A DNA stretch of 64,000 nucleotides from Burkholderia sp. SRS-W-2-2016 (GCF_001931485.1 NZ_MSDV01000012.1:186001-250000), one strand, 5' to 3'; shown: positions 19,972 through 29,442, numbered from the stretch's first letter. Notes: generated by a model not told the origin, from the letters alone. Numbers and translations: made by a program.

Positions 19972-20541
19972 ATGACCATCAAATCCGACAAGTGGATCCG
20001 GCGCATGGCCGAGTCGCACAACATGATCGAGCCGTTCGCGCCCGATCAGGTCCGCGTCTCCGAAGACGGCCGGAAGATTGTCAGCTACGGCACATCGAGC
20101 TACGGCTACGACATCCGCTGCGCCGACGAATTCAAGATCTTCACCAACATCAATTCGACGATCGTCGATCCGAAGAACTTCGACGAGAAATCGTTTGTCG
20201 ATTTCAAGGGCGACGTCTGCATCATTCCGCCGAATTCGTTCGCGCTCGCGCGCACGGTCGAGTACTTCCGCATCCCGCGCAGCGTGCTGACCGTGTGCCT
20301 GGGCAAGTCGACCTACGCGCGCTGCGGGATCATCGTCAACGTGACGCCGTTCGAGCCGGAATGGGAAGGCCACGTGACGCTCGAATTCTCGAATACGACA
20401 CCGTTGCCTGCGAAAATCTACGCGAACGAAGGCGTCGCCCAGGTGCTGTTTTTCGAAAGCGACGAGATTTGTGAAACGTCGTACGCGGATCGCGGCGGCA
20501 AATATCAAGGTCAGCACGGCGTCACGTTGCCGAAAACGTGA
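19972..20541 (+). CDS. dcd: dCTP deaminase
   Basis: A 189-residue cytosolic enzyme that deaminates dCTP to dUTP, the main source of dUMP for thymidylate synthesis in many Gram-negatives. The family signature is complete: [13 protein letters not shown] near residue 38, the active-site block [30 protein letters not shown] split across residues 100-130, and the C-terminal [14 protein letters not shown] lid. Length is typical. It is followed by a strong terminator that abuts the ribosome-binding site of the next gene. Confidence 0.97.
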   Translation: MTIKSDKWIRRMAESHNMIEPFAPDQVRVSEDGRKIVSYGTSSYGYDIRCADEFKIFTNINSTIVDPKNFDEKSFVDFKGDVCIIPPNSFALARTVEYFRIPRSVLTVCLGKSTYARCGIIVNVTPFEPEWEGHVTLEFSNTTPLPAKIYANEGVAQVLFFESDEICETSYADRGGKYQGQHGVTLPKT

Positions 20542-20576
20542 CGTTCGCAGCGTCCTGACCCATCAGCTATTCGGGT

Positions 20577-20617
20577 GACCGCTGCGCTTACGACATAACG
20601 CAGCGGTCGTTTTCTTT
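20577..20617 (+). terminator. Intrinsic terminator between dcd and the decarboxylase gene
   Basis: A perfect 10-bp stem, GACCGCTGCG (20577-20586) with CGCAGCGGTC (20599-20608), closes a 12-base loop and is followed by GTTTTCTTTCT. The ribosome-binding site CTGGAGA of the next gene begins at once. Confidence 0.88.
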
Positions 20618-20631
20618 CTGGAGAATCGCCC

Positions 20632-22917
20632 ATGAAGTTTCGTTTTCCCGTCGTCATCATCGACGAAGATTTCCGCTCCGAGAACATCTCGGGTTCCGGC
20701 ATCCGGGCGCTCGCCGAAGCCATCGAGAAAGAAGGCGCGGAAGTGCTCGGGTTGACGAGCTACGGCGATCTGACCTCGTTCGCGCAGCAGTCGAGCCGCG
20801 CCTCGTGCTTCATCCTGTCGATCGACGACGACGAGCTGCTGCCGTACGTCGATAACGTGGTGGTCGAAGGCGAAACGCCGGAACTGGCGGCCGCGATCGT
20901 CGCGCTGCGCGCGTTCGTGACCGAAGTGCGCCGCCGCAACGCCGACATTCCGATCTTCCTGTACGGCGAGACGCGCACCTCGCGCCATCTGCCGAACGAC
21001 ATCCTGCGCGAACTGCACGGCTTCATCCACATGTTCGAGGACACGCCGGAGTTCGTCGCGCGCCACATCATCCGCGAGGCGAAGGTCTATCTGGACTCGC
21101 TCGCGCCGCCGTTCTTCAAGGAACTGGTGCAGTACGCGGAAGAGGGTTCGTACTCGTGGCACTGCCCGGGCCACTCGGGCGGCGTCGCGTTCCTGAAGAG
21201 CCCGCTCGGCCAGATGTTCCACCAGTTCTTCGGTGAGAACATGCTGCGCGCGGACGTCTGCAACGCGGTCGACGAACTCGGCCAGCTGCTCGACCACACC
21301 GGTCCGGTGGCGGCCTCGGAGCGCAACGCCGCGCGCATCTTCAGCGCCGACCACGTGTTCTTCGTGACCAACGGCACCTCGACGTCGAACAAGATCGTCT
21401 GGCACGGCACGGTTGCGCCGGGCGACATCGTGCTGGTCGACCGCAACTGCCACAAGTCGATCCTGCACGCGATCACGATGACCGGCGCGATCCCGGTGTT
21501 CCTCACGCCGACGCGCAACAACTTCGGCATCATCGGCCCGATTCCGCGCAGCGAGTTCGAGCCGGAAAACATCCGCAAGAAGATCGAGGCGAATCCGTTC
21601 GCGCGCGAGGCGCTCGCGAAGAACCCGAACCTGAAGCCGCGCATCCTGACGATCACGCAGAGCACGTACGACGGCGTGGTCTACAACGTCGAGATGATCA
21701 AGGAGATGCTGGGCGAGTGGCTCGATACGCTGCACTTCGACGAAGCGTGGCTGCCGCACGCCGAATTCCACGAGTTCTATCAGGACATGCACGCGATCGG
21801 CGCGGGCCGTCCGCGCATCGGCGCGATGATCTACGCGACGCACTCCACCCATAAGCTGCTGGCCGGTATCTCGCAGGCCTCGCAGATCGTCGTGCAGGAT
21901 TCGAAGAACAGCCGCTTCGACAAGCATCGCTTCAACGAAGCGTATCTGATGCATACGTCGACCAGCCCGCAGTACGCGATCATTGCGTCGTGCGACGTCG
22001 CCGCCGCGATGATGGAAGCGCCGGGCGGCACCGCGCTGGTCGAGGAATCGATCGCCGAGGCGCTCGACTTCCGCCGCGCGATGAGCAAGGTCGACGCCGA
22101 ATACGGCGACGACTGGTTCTTCAAGGTGTGGGGCCCGGACCAGTTCGCCGAAGAGGGCATCGGCTCGCGCGAAGACTGGATGCTGCGCCCGGACGACGCG
22201 TGGCACGGCTTCGGCCCGCTCGCCGAAGGCTTCAACATGCTCGACCCGATCAAGGCGACGATCGTCACGCCGGGTCTGGACATGGACGGCGGCTTCGGCG
22301 AGACCGGCATTCCGGCCGCGATCGTCACGAAGTACCTGGCCGAGCACGGCATCATCGTCGAGAAGACCGGCCTGTACTCGTTCTTCATCATGTTCACGAT
22401 CGGCATCACGAAGGGCCGCTGGAACTCGATGGTGACCGAGCTGCAGCAGTTCAAGGACGACTACGACAACAACCAGCCGCTGTGGCGCGTGTTGCCCGAG
22501 TTCGTGTCGCATCATCCGATGTACGAGCGCGTCGGCTTGCGCGATCTGTGCCAGCAGATCCACAGTGTCTACCGCGCGAACGACATCGCCCGTCTGACGA
22601 CCGAGATGTACCTGTCGAGCATGGAGCCGGCGATGAAGCCGTCCGACGCGTTCGCGAAGCTCGCGCACCGCGAGATCGACCGGGTACCGATCGACGAACT
22701 CGAAGGCCGCGTCACGTCGATCCTGTTGACGCCGTATCCGCCGGGTATTCCGCTGTTGATTCCGGGCGAGCGCTTCAACAAGACGATCGTCAACTACCTG
22801 CGTTTCGCGCGCGAGTTCAACGAGCGCTTCCCGGGCTTCCATACGGATATCCACGGGCTGGTCGGCGAAATGATCAACGGCCGCATCGAGTACTTCGTCG
22901 ATTGCGTGCGCGTCTGA
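20632..22917 (+). CDS. Orn/Lys/Arg decarboxylase, major class
   Basis: A 761-residue PLP-dependent basic amino-acid decarboxylase of the large prokaryotic fold. These enzymes consume a proton to make cadaverine, agmatine or putrescine. It has an N-terminal response-regulator-like wing domain (about residues 1-130) and the PLP core, with TNGTSTSNKIVWHG and HFDEAWLPHAEFH. The Schiff-base lysine is at about residue 408 in ATHSTHKLLAG. A C-terminal domain ends NGRIEYFVDCVRV. I cannot tell lysine, arginine and ornithine specificity apart from sequence alone. A CTGGAGA site precedes the ATG. The next gene starts 2 bases after the stop. Confidence 0.93.
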   Translation: MKFRFPVVIIDEDFRSENISGSGIRALAEAIEKEGAEVLGLTSYGDLTSFAQQSSRASCFILSIDDDELLPYVDNVVVEGETPELAAAIVALRAFVTEVRRRNADIPIFLYGETRTSRHLPNDILRELHGFIHMFEDTPEFVARHIIREAKVYLDSLAPPFFKELVQYAEEGSYSWHCPGHSGGVAFLKSPLGQMFHQFFGENMLRADVCNAVDELGQLLDHTGPVAASERNAARIFSADHVFFVTNGTSTSNKIVWHGTVAPGDIVLVDRNCHKSILHAITMTGAIPVFLTPTRNNFGIIGPIPRSEFEPENIRKKIEANPFAREALAKNPNLKPRILTITQSTYDGVVYNVEMIKEMLGEWLDTLHFDEAWLPHAEFHEFYQDMHAIGAGRPRIGAMIYATHSTHKLLAGISQASQIVVQDSKNSRFDKHRFNEAYLMHTSTSPQYAIIASCDVAAAMMEAPGGTALVEESIAEALDFRRAMSKVDAEYGDDWFFKVWGPDQFAEEGIGSREDWMLRPDDAWHGFGPLAEGFNMLDPIKATIVTPGLDMDGGFGETGIPAAIVTKYLAEHGIIVEKTGLYSFFIMFTIGITKGRWNSMVTELQQFKDDYDNNQPLWRVLPEFVSHHPMYERVGLRDLCQQIHSVYRANDIARLTTEMYLSSMEPAMKPSDAFAKLAHREIDRVPIDELEGRVTSILLTPYPPGIPLLIPGERFNKTIVNYLRFAREFNERFPGFHTDIHGLVGEMINGRIEYFVDCVRV

Positions 22918-22919
22918 CA

Positions 22920-23660
22920 ATGCGGCAAGCGAAGTTCCTGGCAGGCGGTCCCGCTAGCTGGCGGCGCGGGGCCGGCGTGCTGGCCCTCGCGCTGGCTGCC
23001 GGCGGCGCGCTGCTGACAGGCGCGTGGCCGTCGGCCGCGCGTGCCGAAGTGGCCGCCGCCGATCCGATCGACGCGTCGATGCGCGCGTGTCTCGCGCGCT
23101 CCGACATGTCGACGACGATGGGGCAGGTGCAGTGCATGGACAACGCGCGGATCGCGTGGAAGGCCGCGGCCGACAGCGCGTTCCAGCAGTTGGAGTCGAA
23201 ACTGCCGCCGGCGCGGCGCCGGCTGTGGCAGAAGGGCCAGGCGAGCTGGCTCGCGTGGCGCGATGCGGAAAAGCCGCTGCTCGCCGCGGTGTTCGCGACG
23301 ACCCAGGGCTCGATGTACGTGCTCGCCGAGGCCGATATGCAGTTACAGCCGGTGCGCGATCGCGCGCTGGTGCTGCGCAGCGCGCTCGCCGCGGCGAGCG
23401 GACCGGCGCCGCGCCGGCCGCGCGCGTGCAACGCCGATGCGCGCTGCGAACACGCGATGTTCGATCTGAACCGCTACTACCGCGTGCTCAATACGAAGAT
23501 GCCGGCGCCGGCGCGGCCGGCGCTGGGGCGCGCGCAACGCGCTTGGCGCGCGTATCTGGATGCATCGACGCCGCTCGTCGACGAACACGGGCGGATCGAC
23601 ATCATCGGCGCGCGTGTCGCGACGGTCAAACGGCTGTCGGAGACGGTCGGTAACCACTGA
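22920..23660 (+). CDS. Secreted protein with two LprI-like (DUF1311) repeats
   Basis: A 246-residue exported protein. The signal peptide covers about residues 1-42 and ends in the region AWPSAARAEV. The mature part shows two related halves: LPPARRRLWQKGQASWLAWRD around residue 96, and MPAPARPALGRAQRAWRAYLD around residue 198. Each follows a Cys pair and fits the LprI/DUF1311 pattern of lysozyme-inhibitor-type proteins. Cysteines occur as CLARSDM...QVQC and CNADARC. The start lies 2 bases after the decarboxylase stop with no clear ribosome site, so translational coupling is likely. The lysozyme-inhibitor function is inferred from the family only. Confidence 0.75.
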   Translation: MRQAKFLAGGPASWRRGAGVLALALAAGGALLTGAWPSAARAEVAAADPIDASMRACLARSDMSTTMGQVQCMDNARIAWKAAADSAFQQLESKLPPARRRLWQKGQASWLAWRDAEKPLLAAVFATTQGSMYVLAEADMQLQPVRDRALVLRSALAAASGPAPRRPRACNADARCEHAMFDLNRYYRVLNTKMPAPARPALGRAQRAWRAYLDASTPLVDEHGRIDIIGARVATVKRLSETVGNH

Positions 23661-23751
23661 GCGCGGCGCCGGCATAGCGACGGAGTTTCGGCGCCGTTTC
23701 CGACGACATTTCCGGCGGCATTTCCGCTCGCCGCCCGGCGCACCCGGTCTT

Positions 23752-24678
23752 TCAATCCAGCTGATAACTCTCTTCCCGCGGCTGCGGCATCGCGAGCGCC
23801 GGCTCGCCGCGCAGATCGCGCATCGCATCCTCGATCACCGCCGACATCGTGCTCAGCGCGAGGTCGTTGTCGTCGGTGCCGAACGGCTCTTCGAGCTGCG
23901 ACGCGATCGCCTCGTGCGCCATGAACGTGTACGCCACGAACACCGCGAACACCGGCGTAAACACGCCGATGCTGTCGACCAGCCCGAACGGCAGCGACGC
24001 GCAGAAGAAATACACGGTGCGGTGAATCATCACCGAATACGCGAACGGCAGCGGCGTCGACGCGATCCGCTCGCAGCCGCCGATCACATCCGACAGACCG
24101 TTCAGATTGCGGTCGAAAGCCAGTACGCCGAACGAATCGAGCGCGCCCGCGCGGGCCTGGCGCTGCACCCATTCGCCCAGGCACAGCATCAGCGTGGCCG
24201 GCTTGTAGCGCGCGGCGTTCACGCGTTCGAACAGCGCGGCGGGCAGATGCGCGGCGAGGTCCTCGCGCGGATCGGTCTTGCGCAGTTGATGACGCAGCGC
24301 GTGCGGCAGCGCGCTCAATAGCGCGAGAAATTCGGCGAGTTCCTCTTTGGGCAGTTCGCGCCCTGGCAGCGTCAACGCCTGGCGCGTCAGCGAGCGCGAC
24401 TCGTTCAGCAATTGTCCCCACAGCTTGCGCGCTTCCCACCAGCGGTCGTAACTCGCGTTGTTGCGAAAGCCGAGAAACACCGCGAGCGCGATGCCGATCA
24501 GCGAAAACGGCGCGGTCGTGTTCAGGTTCAGATTGACGGGCAGCAGATGATCGTGCGCGGCGAGCGCGACGATCGCGATGCAGAAGATCAGGGACAGGCG
24601 CGGCAGCAACTGCGGCAGCACCGAGCCGCGCCACGCGAGCAGCATGCGGAACCAGTGGAGATGCGGGCGGATGATCAT
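23752..24678 (-). CDS. Bestrophin-like (UPF0187) membrane channel protein
   Basis: A 308-residue polytopic inner-membrane protein of the bestrophin/YneE family, homologous to ion channels. It starts MIIRPHLHWFRMLLAWRGSVLPQLLPRL and shows the family blocks APFSLIGIALAVFLGFRNNASYDRWWEARKLWG (split helices near residues 55-90), PLPFAYSVMIHR and EEPFGTDDNDLALS. Four or so hydrophobic helices are visible. The ATG at 24678 fits the family start; a longer frame to 24771 only adds an atypical tail. Ion selectivity cannot be told from sequence. Confidence 0.88.
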   Translation of the reverse strand: MIIRPHLHWFRMLLAWRGSVLPQLLPRLSLIFCIAIVALAAHDHLLPVNLNLNTTAPFSLIGIALAVFLGFRNNASYDRWWEARKLWGQLLNESRSLTRQALTLPGRELPKEELAEFLALLSALPHALRHQLRKTDPREDLAAHLPAALFERVNAARYKPATLMLCLGEWVQRQARAGALDSFGVLAFDRNLNGLSDVIGGCERIASTPLPFAYSVMIHRTVYFFCASLPFGLVDSIGVFTPVFAVFVAYTFMAHEAIASQLEEPFGTDDNDLALSTMSAVIEDAMRDLRGEPALAMPQPREESYQLD

Positions 24679-24734
24679 GGCGCAAAGCGGGTGACGGGCG
24701 ACAGGGCTTCTATTATCGAACGGCTGCGCGCATA

Positions 24735-24783
24735 AAGAAAACCCGCGCGGCATGCTCCGAAGCCGAAGCACACCGCGCGGGTC
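24735..24783 (-). terminator. Terminator of the zwf-pgl-glk/hexR operon
   Basis: On the minus strand the 9-bp stem CCCGCGCGG/CCGCGCGGG encloses a loop with an internal GCTTCGG...CCGAAGC-like helix and is followed by TTTTCTTT. It lies just past the glk/hexR stop codon. Confidence 0.7.
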
Positions 24784-24841
24784 GATCCTTCTACAACCGG
24801 CGGTTCCAGACGCGCCTTTAGCGGCGTGATCCGCCGCTCGC

Positions 24842-26758
24842 TCAGTCCCGCGCCGACGAAGCCGCGCCGTGGCTCAGCCAGTCGAGCACCGCGGTCGCGT
24901 CGTCGTCCGCGCCTTCGCGCGCGCGCTCGACCGTCTCGGCCACGTCGTCGCTCGGCACCGCGCGGCGAATCGCGACGCCGACCGCCAGAATGTCGATCAT
25001 CACGAGATGCAGGATGCGCGAGATCATCGACAGCTGCGACTCGCGAATCTCGATGTGATCGGTCTCCAGCGCGACGGTCGCGCGCTTGGCGAGCGGCGTG
25101 TTGCTCGAGGTGATCGCGATCACCTTCGCGCCGGCCTGCATCGCGACATCGAGCACGCGCAGCAGTTCGGGCGCGCGGCCCGACTTCGACACCGCGACGA
25201 TCACGTCGCCCTTGCCGAGCAGCGCGGCGGAGGCCGCCTGCATGTACAGGTCGCCGTAAGCAATCGTCGGGATGCCGAAGCGGAAGAACTTGTAGTGCGC
25301 GTCCTGCGCGACGATGTTCGAATTGCCGAGCCCGTAGAACTCGATCCGGCGCGCGCCGTTCAGCAGATCGATCGCCCGCTCCACGTGTTCGAAGTTCAGA
25401 TGCTCGCGCAACTGCAGGATCGCCGACACGGTGTTGTCGAGCACCTTCGCGCCGAAGTCGGTCGCGGTGTCGCCCAGATGCACCTGGCTATGGCTGACCG
25501 GAATCGTGCCGGTCAGGCCGGTCGCGAGCTTCAGCTTGAAGTCCGACAGCCCCTGGCAGCCGAGCGAGCGGCAGAAGCGGATCACGGTCGGCTGGCTGAC
25601 GTCGGCCTTGCGGGCGATATCGACGATCGGATCGTTGATGATCGAGCGCGGATGGTTCAGCGCGAGATCGGCGACGCGGCGCTCGGCCGGCGTCAGCGCA
25701 TCGCGCATCTGGCGAATCCGCTCGAACACCGCCGACGAGCTGCCGCCCGCGCGATTCGACAGCTGCTCGGCGAGAATCGCCGAGACGCCGAGGAAGGCCG
25801 GATATTCGGCGGTGATCACATAGGTCGGCACGTTCTGCAGATACGGCTCGAAGCGGCCCTTTGCCTCGAAGCGCTTGCGGAACGACGAGCGCGCGAAGAA
25901 TTCGCCGAGCCGCGGCACCACGCCGCCGCCGATATAAATGCCGCCGAGCGCGCCGAGCGTGACCGCGATATTGCCGGCGAAGGTGCCGAGAATCCCGCAG
26001 AACACGTCGACCGATTCGGCCGCGAGCGGCTCGCCTTCGAGCGCGCGCTTGACCACTTCGATCGTGTCGACGTTGGCCGCCACGCGTTTCTTGTCGCGGC
26101 CCGCGAGCGCGCGATAAATCACTTCGATGCCGGGACCGGCGGCGACCCGTTCGAACGACACGTGCGACCACTTCTTGCGCGCGTACTGCAGCACGATGTC
26201 CTCGCGCTCGTCGGCCGGCGCGAAGGTCGCGTGACCGCCTTCGCTGCCGAGCGCGATCCAGCGGTCGTCGGCGGGGATCAGGCCGGATACGCCCATGCCG
26301 GTGCCCGGGCCGAGCAGACCGATCACGCTGTTCGGGCGGCGCGCGCCGCCGCCGACCTGCACGCGCTGCGCGTCGGTCAGACCCGGCAGCGCCATCGCGA
26401 GCGCGGTGAAGTCGTTGACGACCAGCAGCGTATCGAAGCCGAGCGCGCGGCGCGTCGCTTCGATCGAGAAGGTCCAGTCGTGATTGGTCATGCTGACCTG
26501 GTCGCCGTCGACCGGATTCGCAATCGCGATCGCCGCGTGATTCACGCGGCCGATCTTGGTGTCCTTCAGATACTTCTTGATGACGTCGGCGACGCTCGGG
26601 TAATCCGCGCACGGATAGACCTGCACCGAGCCGATTTCGCCGGGGCCGGTCTCGAGCGCGAAACGCGCGTTGGTGCCGCCGATGTCGGCCAGCAGCCTCG
26701 GTCCGTCGGCGTGCTGCCCCGCGCCCGGGACAGCCTTAGTTTGCACACCAGTAGACAT
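24842..26758 (-). CDS. glk: Bifunctional glucokinase / RpiR-type (HexR-like) regulator
   Basis: A 638-residue fusion. Residues about 20-340 are a bacterial glucokinase with the ATP-binding [14 protein letters not shown] motif, a catalytic [15 protein letters not shown] block and [13 protein letters not shown]. Residues about 345-425 are an RpiR helix-turn-helix domain ([28 protein letters not shown]). Residues about 460-600 are a SIS sugar-phosphate-binding domain ([30 protein letters not shown]). The kinase makes glucose 6-phosphate, and the regulator half probably senses a downstream sugar phosphate such as KDPG and represses the module. The start overlaps the pgl 3' end by 23 bases. This fusion is known in Burkholderiaceae. 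Confidence 0.95.
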   Translation of the reverse strand: MSTGVQTKAVPGAGQHADGPRLLADIGGTNARFALETGPGEIGSVQVYPCADYPSVADVIKKYLKDTKIGRVNHAAIAIANPVDGDQVSMTNHDWTFSIEATRRALGFDTLLVVNDFTALAMALPGLTDAQRVQVGGGARRPNSVIGLLGPGTGMGVSGLIPADDRWIALGSEGGHATFAPADEREDIVLQYARKKWSHVSFERVAAGPGIEVIYRALAGRDKKRVAANVDTIEVVKRALEGEPLAAESVDVFCGILGTFAGNIAVTLGALGGIYIGGGVVPRLGEFFARSSFRKRFEAKGRFEPYLQNVPTYVITAEYPAFLGVSAILAEQLSNRAGGSSSAVFERIRQMRDALTPAERRVADLALNHPRSIINDPIVDIARKADVSQPTVIRFCRSLGCQGLSDFKLKLATGLTGTIPVSHSQVHLGDTATDFGAKVLDNTVSAILQLREHLNFEHVERAIDLLNGARRIEFYGLGNSNIVAQDAHYKFFRFGIPTIAYGDLYMQAASAALLGKGDVIVAVSKSGRAPELLRVLDVAMQAGAKVIAITSSNTPLAKRATVALETDHIEIRESQLSMISRILHLVMIDILAVGVAIRRAVPSDDVAETVERAREGADDDATAVLDWLSHGAASSARD

Positions 26759-27434
26759 CGAGTCTCACTCCCTTGTCGGTTGCCAACTGCGAGATGGCAT
26801 TTTTTTGTGGCGAAGCGGCGGCTGCATTGAGCACGTCCAGCTTGCGCGGTCCTGCGATCAGCAGAAACAGATGTTTGATTTCCTTCAACGCGGACAGCGA
26901 CCAGCTCACCCGCGCATGCGGCGCCGCGCCCGGATGCACGGCGACGAAGCGCTCGCGCGTGGTGATCGCGTGATCCCATTCGGGCGCGTCGGCGAAGATC
27001 GATGCAGTGTGGCCGTCCTCGCCCATGCCGAGCACCGCGACGTCGGGCACCGCGGCAAAGCGCGGGTCGGCGTTCAGCGCGGCGACGTGCGCGTCGAGAT
27101 CCTGGCTGAACTCGACCAGCGGCCAGAAGGTCGCGTCTTTGGCCGCGTTCTGCAGCAGCGTCGCGTGCGCGAATTGCGAATTGCTCGCGCTGTCGGTGTC
27201 CGGCACCCAGCGGTCGTCGACCAGCGTGACCGCGATCCGCGGCCAGTCGAACGCCTGCGTGGATAACGTCTGCAGGAACGGTCGCGGGCTGCTGCCGCCG
27301 GACACGGCCAGTAGCGCCGGGCGTGTCTGCGCGGCGGCCTGTGCGGCCAGCGACGCATGTAACGCGTCGCCCACCGCCTGCGCCAGCGCGTCGGATTGGG
27401 CGCGCTGGTCGTCGAAAGCGTGAAGCTCGATCAC
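26736..27434 (-). CDS. pgl: 6-phosphogluconolactonase
   Basis: A protein of about 232 residues that hydrolyses 6-phosphogluconolactone, the product of Zwf. Recognisable family features are the early [18 protein letters not shown] phosphate-binding loop, the [17 protein letters not shown] block and the catalytic [14 protein letters not shown] block. I chose GTG at 27434 because GGAGGA lies 3 bases ahead of it; an ATG six codons upstream (27452) is the alternative. It lies between zwf and glk/hexR on the same strand, 68 bases after zwf, and overlaps the glk start. Confidence 0.93.
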   Translation of the reverse strand: MIELHAFDDQRAQSDALAQAVGDALHASLAAQAAAQTRPALLAVSGGSSPRPFLQTLSTQAFDWPRIAVTLVDDRWVPDTDSASNSQFAHATLLQNAAKDATFWPLVEFSQDLDAHVAALNADPRFAAVPDVAVLGMGEDGHTASIFADAPEWDHAITTRERFVAVHPGAAPHARVSWSLSALKEIKHLFLLIAGPRKLDVLNAAAASPQKNAISQLATDKGVRLDVYWCAN

Positions 27435-27502
27435 TTCTCCTCCGTGCTGCATTCTTGTTAGGTCTGCGCAATCAATGCTGCTGCTCGCGCGCGGTCAACC
27501 AG

Positions 27503-28966
27503 TCAATTCTCTTCTTCGAGCCAGCAGGTGCCGTGCTGCGCGAGCATCGCGCTCGCCGCAGCCGGTCCCCACGTGCCCGCCGCGTACGGCTTGGGCGGCT
27601 TGTGCGAGGCCTGCCATTCGTTCAGGATCGGCTCGACCCAGCGCCACGCGGCTTCCTGCTCGTCGCGCCGCACGAACAGCGCGAGGCGGCCGTGGATCAC
27701 GTCGAGCAGCAGCCGTTGATAAGCCTCCATCTGGCCTTCGCGGAAGAACTGGTCGAACGCGAGGTCGAGATGCACGCTGGCGAGGTTCATCCCTTCGCCG
27801 GGCTGCTTGGCGAGGCAGTACAAACGGATCGTCTCGTTCGGCTGCAGCCGGATCACCAGCCGGTTCGCGCCGCCGCGCAACGCCGACGCGCCGAGCGCCG
27901 AATGCGGCACCGCGCGGAAGTTGACGACGATCTCGGCGACCCGGTCGGCCAGCCGCTTGCCGGTGCGCAGGAAAAACGGCACGCCGGCCCAGCGCCAGTT
28001 CTCGATTTCGACCTTCAGCGCGACGAAGGTTTCGGTCGAGCTATCCGGCTTCACGCCGTGTTCGGTCGCATAGGCGGGCACCGCGGTGCCGCGGATCACG
28101 CCCGAATGATACTGGCCGCGCACCGCGACCTTGCCGATTTCCAGCGGATCGATCGGCTTGAGCGCACGCAGCACGCGCAGCTTTTCGTCGCGCACCGAAT
28201 CCGAATCCATCGAGTGGGGCGGTTCCATCGCGACGATCGACAGCAGCTGCAACAGGTGGTTCTGCACCATGTCGCGCAGCGCGCCGGTATTGTCGTAGAA
28301 ATCGCCGCGCGCTTCGACGCCGAGTTCCTCGGCGATCGTGATCTGGATGCTCTCGACCCACTCGCGGCGCCACAGCGGCTCGAACAGCGCATTGCCGAAG
28401 CGCAGCGCGAGCAGGTTCTGCACCGGCTCCTTGCCCAGGTAATGGTCGATCCGGTAGATCTGCTCTTCCGCGAAGATTTCGCCGACCGCGTCGTTGATCG
28501 CGTTCGACGACTTCAAATCGTAGCCGAGCGGCTTTTCGAGCACGATGCGCGCGTTCGTATTCAGTCCAACCGAGGCGAGCGCGTGACAGATCGGCACGAA
28601 CAGCGACGGCCCGGTCGCCAGATAGAACACCCGGATGCCCGGCAGGTCCCGCAGCGCATCGCGCAGCAGCGCGAAGTCTTCCGGTTGGCCCAGATCGATC
28701 TTCACGAACTCGATGCGCGCGAGGAAGCTTTCCCACGCGCTCTGGTCGAGTCCCTTCTTCGACACGTGCGGTTTCACGTGCTCGTCGACCCATTGCAGGT
28801 ACTCGGCGCGATCCGCGACGTGCCGCGCGACCGCGACGATCTTGCCGGTCTCGGCGAGCATGCCGGGAGCACGGTGGGCCTCGAACAGCGCGGGCAGGAT
28901 CTTGCGCATCGACAGATCGCCGGTGCCGCCGAACAGAACAAAAGTGAAGCTTGAATCGGTTTGCAT
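27503..28966 (-). CDS. zwf: Glucose-6-phosphate 1-dehydrogenase
   Basis: A 487-residue cytosolic NAD(P)-dependent enzyme, the first step from glucose 6-phosphate to the Entner-Doudoroff and pentose-phosphate routes. It has the nucleotide-binding VLFGGTGDLSMRKILPALF loop near residue 8. The catalytic RIDHYLGKEPVQN block comes near residue 170, and the substrate-binding EKPLGYDL block about 30 residues before it. The ATG at 28966 follows GGAGAC; an upstream open frame to 29098 crosses the operator region and is rejected. It is the first gene of the leftward operon whose promoter region carries the 19-bp palindrome. Confidence 0.96.
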   Translation of the reverse strand: MQTDSSFTFVLFGGTGDLSMRKILPALFEAHRAPGMLAETGKIVAVARHVADRAEYLQWVDEHVKPHVSKKGLDQSAWESFLARIEFVKIDLGQPEDFALLRDALRDLPGIRVFYLATGPSLFVPICHALASVGLNTNARIVLEKPLGYDLKSSNAINDAVGEIFAEEQIYRIDHYLGKEPVQNLLALRFGNALFEPLWRREWVESIQITIAEELGVEARGDFYDNTGALRDMVQNHLLQLLSIVAMEPPHSMDSDSVRDEKLRVLRALKPIDPLEIGKVAVRGQYHSGVIRGTAVPAYATEHGVKPDSSTETFVALKVEIENWRWAGVPFFLRTGKRLADRVAEIVVNFRAVPHSALGASALRGGANRLVIRLQPNETIRLYCLAKQPGEGMNLASVHLDLAFDQFFREGQMEAYQRLLLDVIHGRLALFVRRDEQEAAWRWVEPILNEWQASHKPPKPYAAGTWGPAAASAMLAQHGTCWLEEEN

Positions 28967-29060
28967 GAGTCTCCGTCGATGTCCTGAAGGGCCGCCGCGC
29001 CGACTGGACACTGAACGCGCAGCGACCGGGAAGAGCGACCGTAGTCCGATAAAATATTTT

Positions 29061-29089
29061 TTGACACTGAATTGTAGTTTAACTACAAT
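29061..29089 (+). promoter_or_regulatory. Near-consensus sigma-70 promoter of the sugar ABC transporter
   Basis: TTGACA at 29061-29066 and TACAAT at 29084-29089 are separated by exactly 17 bases. This is an almost perfect housekeeping promoter pointing toward the transporter operon. The spacer and -10 hexamer lie inside the palindrome, so a bound repressor would block RNA polymerase. Confidence 0.8.
29071..29089. promoter_or_regulatory. 19-bp perfect palindrome, probable HexR-type operator
   Basis: ATTGTAGTT-T-AACTACAAT is a perfect palindrome around one central base. Its half sites match the TTGT...ACAA pattern known for HexR operators. It lies between zwf and the sugar transporter, and a RpiR/HexR-like domain is encoded in the same cluster, so autoregulation of both arms is the likely role. 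Confidence 0.75.
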
Positions 29090-29442
29090 CCAAATCAAGA
29101 GGTAACGCTAATTCGATGAAAAAAGCGTGCGCCGGTCAGACGGAACGCACGTTGCCCGCGACCTGGAGGACGGGCTGGAATCGGGTTGGCGTATGAGGCA
29201 CCTCGAGTCTGCCGCGCGAAGCGGGCAGGCAAAAATCAAAAGAGGAGACAGTCAGTTGCATCCCGAACCACTCACCTCTTGAGCGTCCAGCGGCCGGACA
29301 TCGGTCCGCCGGCACATGCCCTCGCGCATGCGCCCGACCGTGCTCGATCGCCCAGTGTTTTGCCTGTTTGAACCAACCACAGCACCCTGGCGACATCAGG
29401 GGCCATTCGTTTTTTTGTTCAGGTGTCTGGAGGAGATAAGCA

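Larger units (their letters stand above)
28967..29442. other. Divergent control region and long gtsA leader
   Basis: A 476-base gap between zwf and the sugar-binding-protein gene. It contains the 19-bp palindrome and a near-consensus rightward promoter at 29061-29089. It then has a leader of about 345 bases before the gtsA start, with a good GGAGGAGA ribosome site near 29429. I see no gene in the leader. Confidence 0.7.

Noticed and set aside
20563..22920. 785-codon open frame antisense to the decarboxylase gene
   Set aside because: It mirrors the codon pattern of the real gene, is Arg/Val/Asp-rich with no motif, and the plus-strand product is certain.
28967..29098. Upstream extension of the zwf frame
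   Set aside because: It would run through the operator and promoter; the conserved protein begins at 28966 behind a ribosome site.
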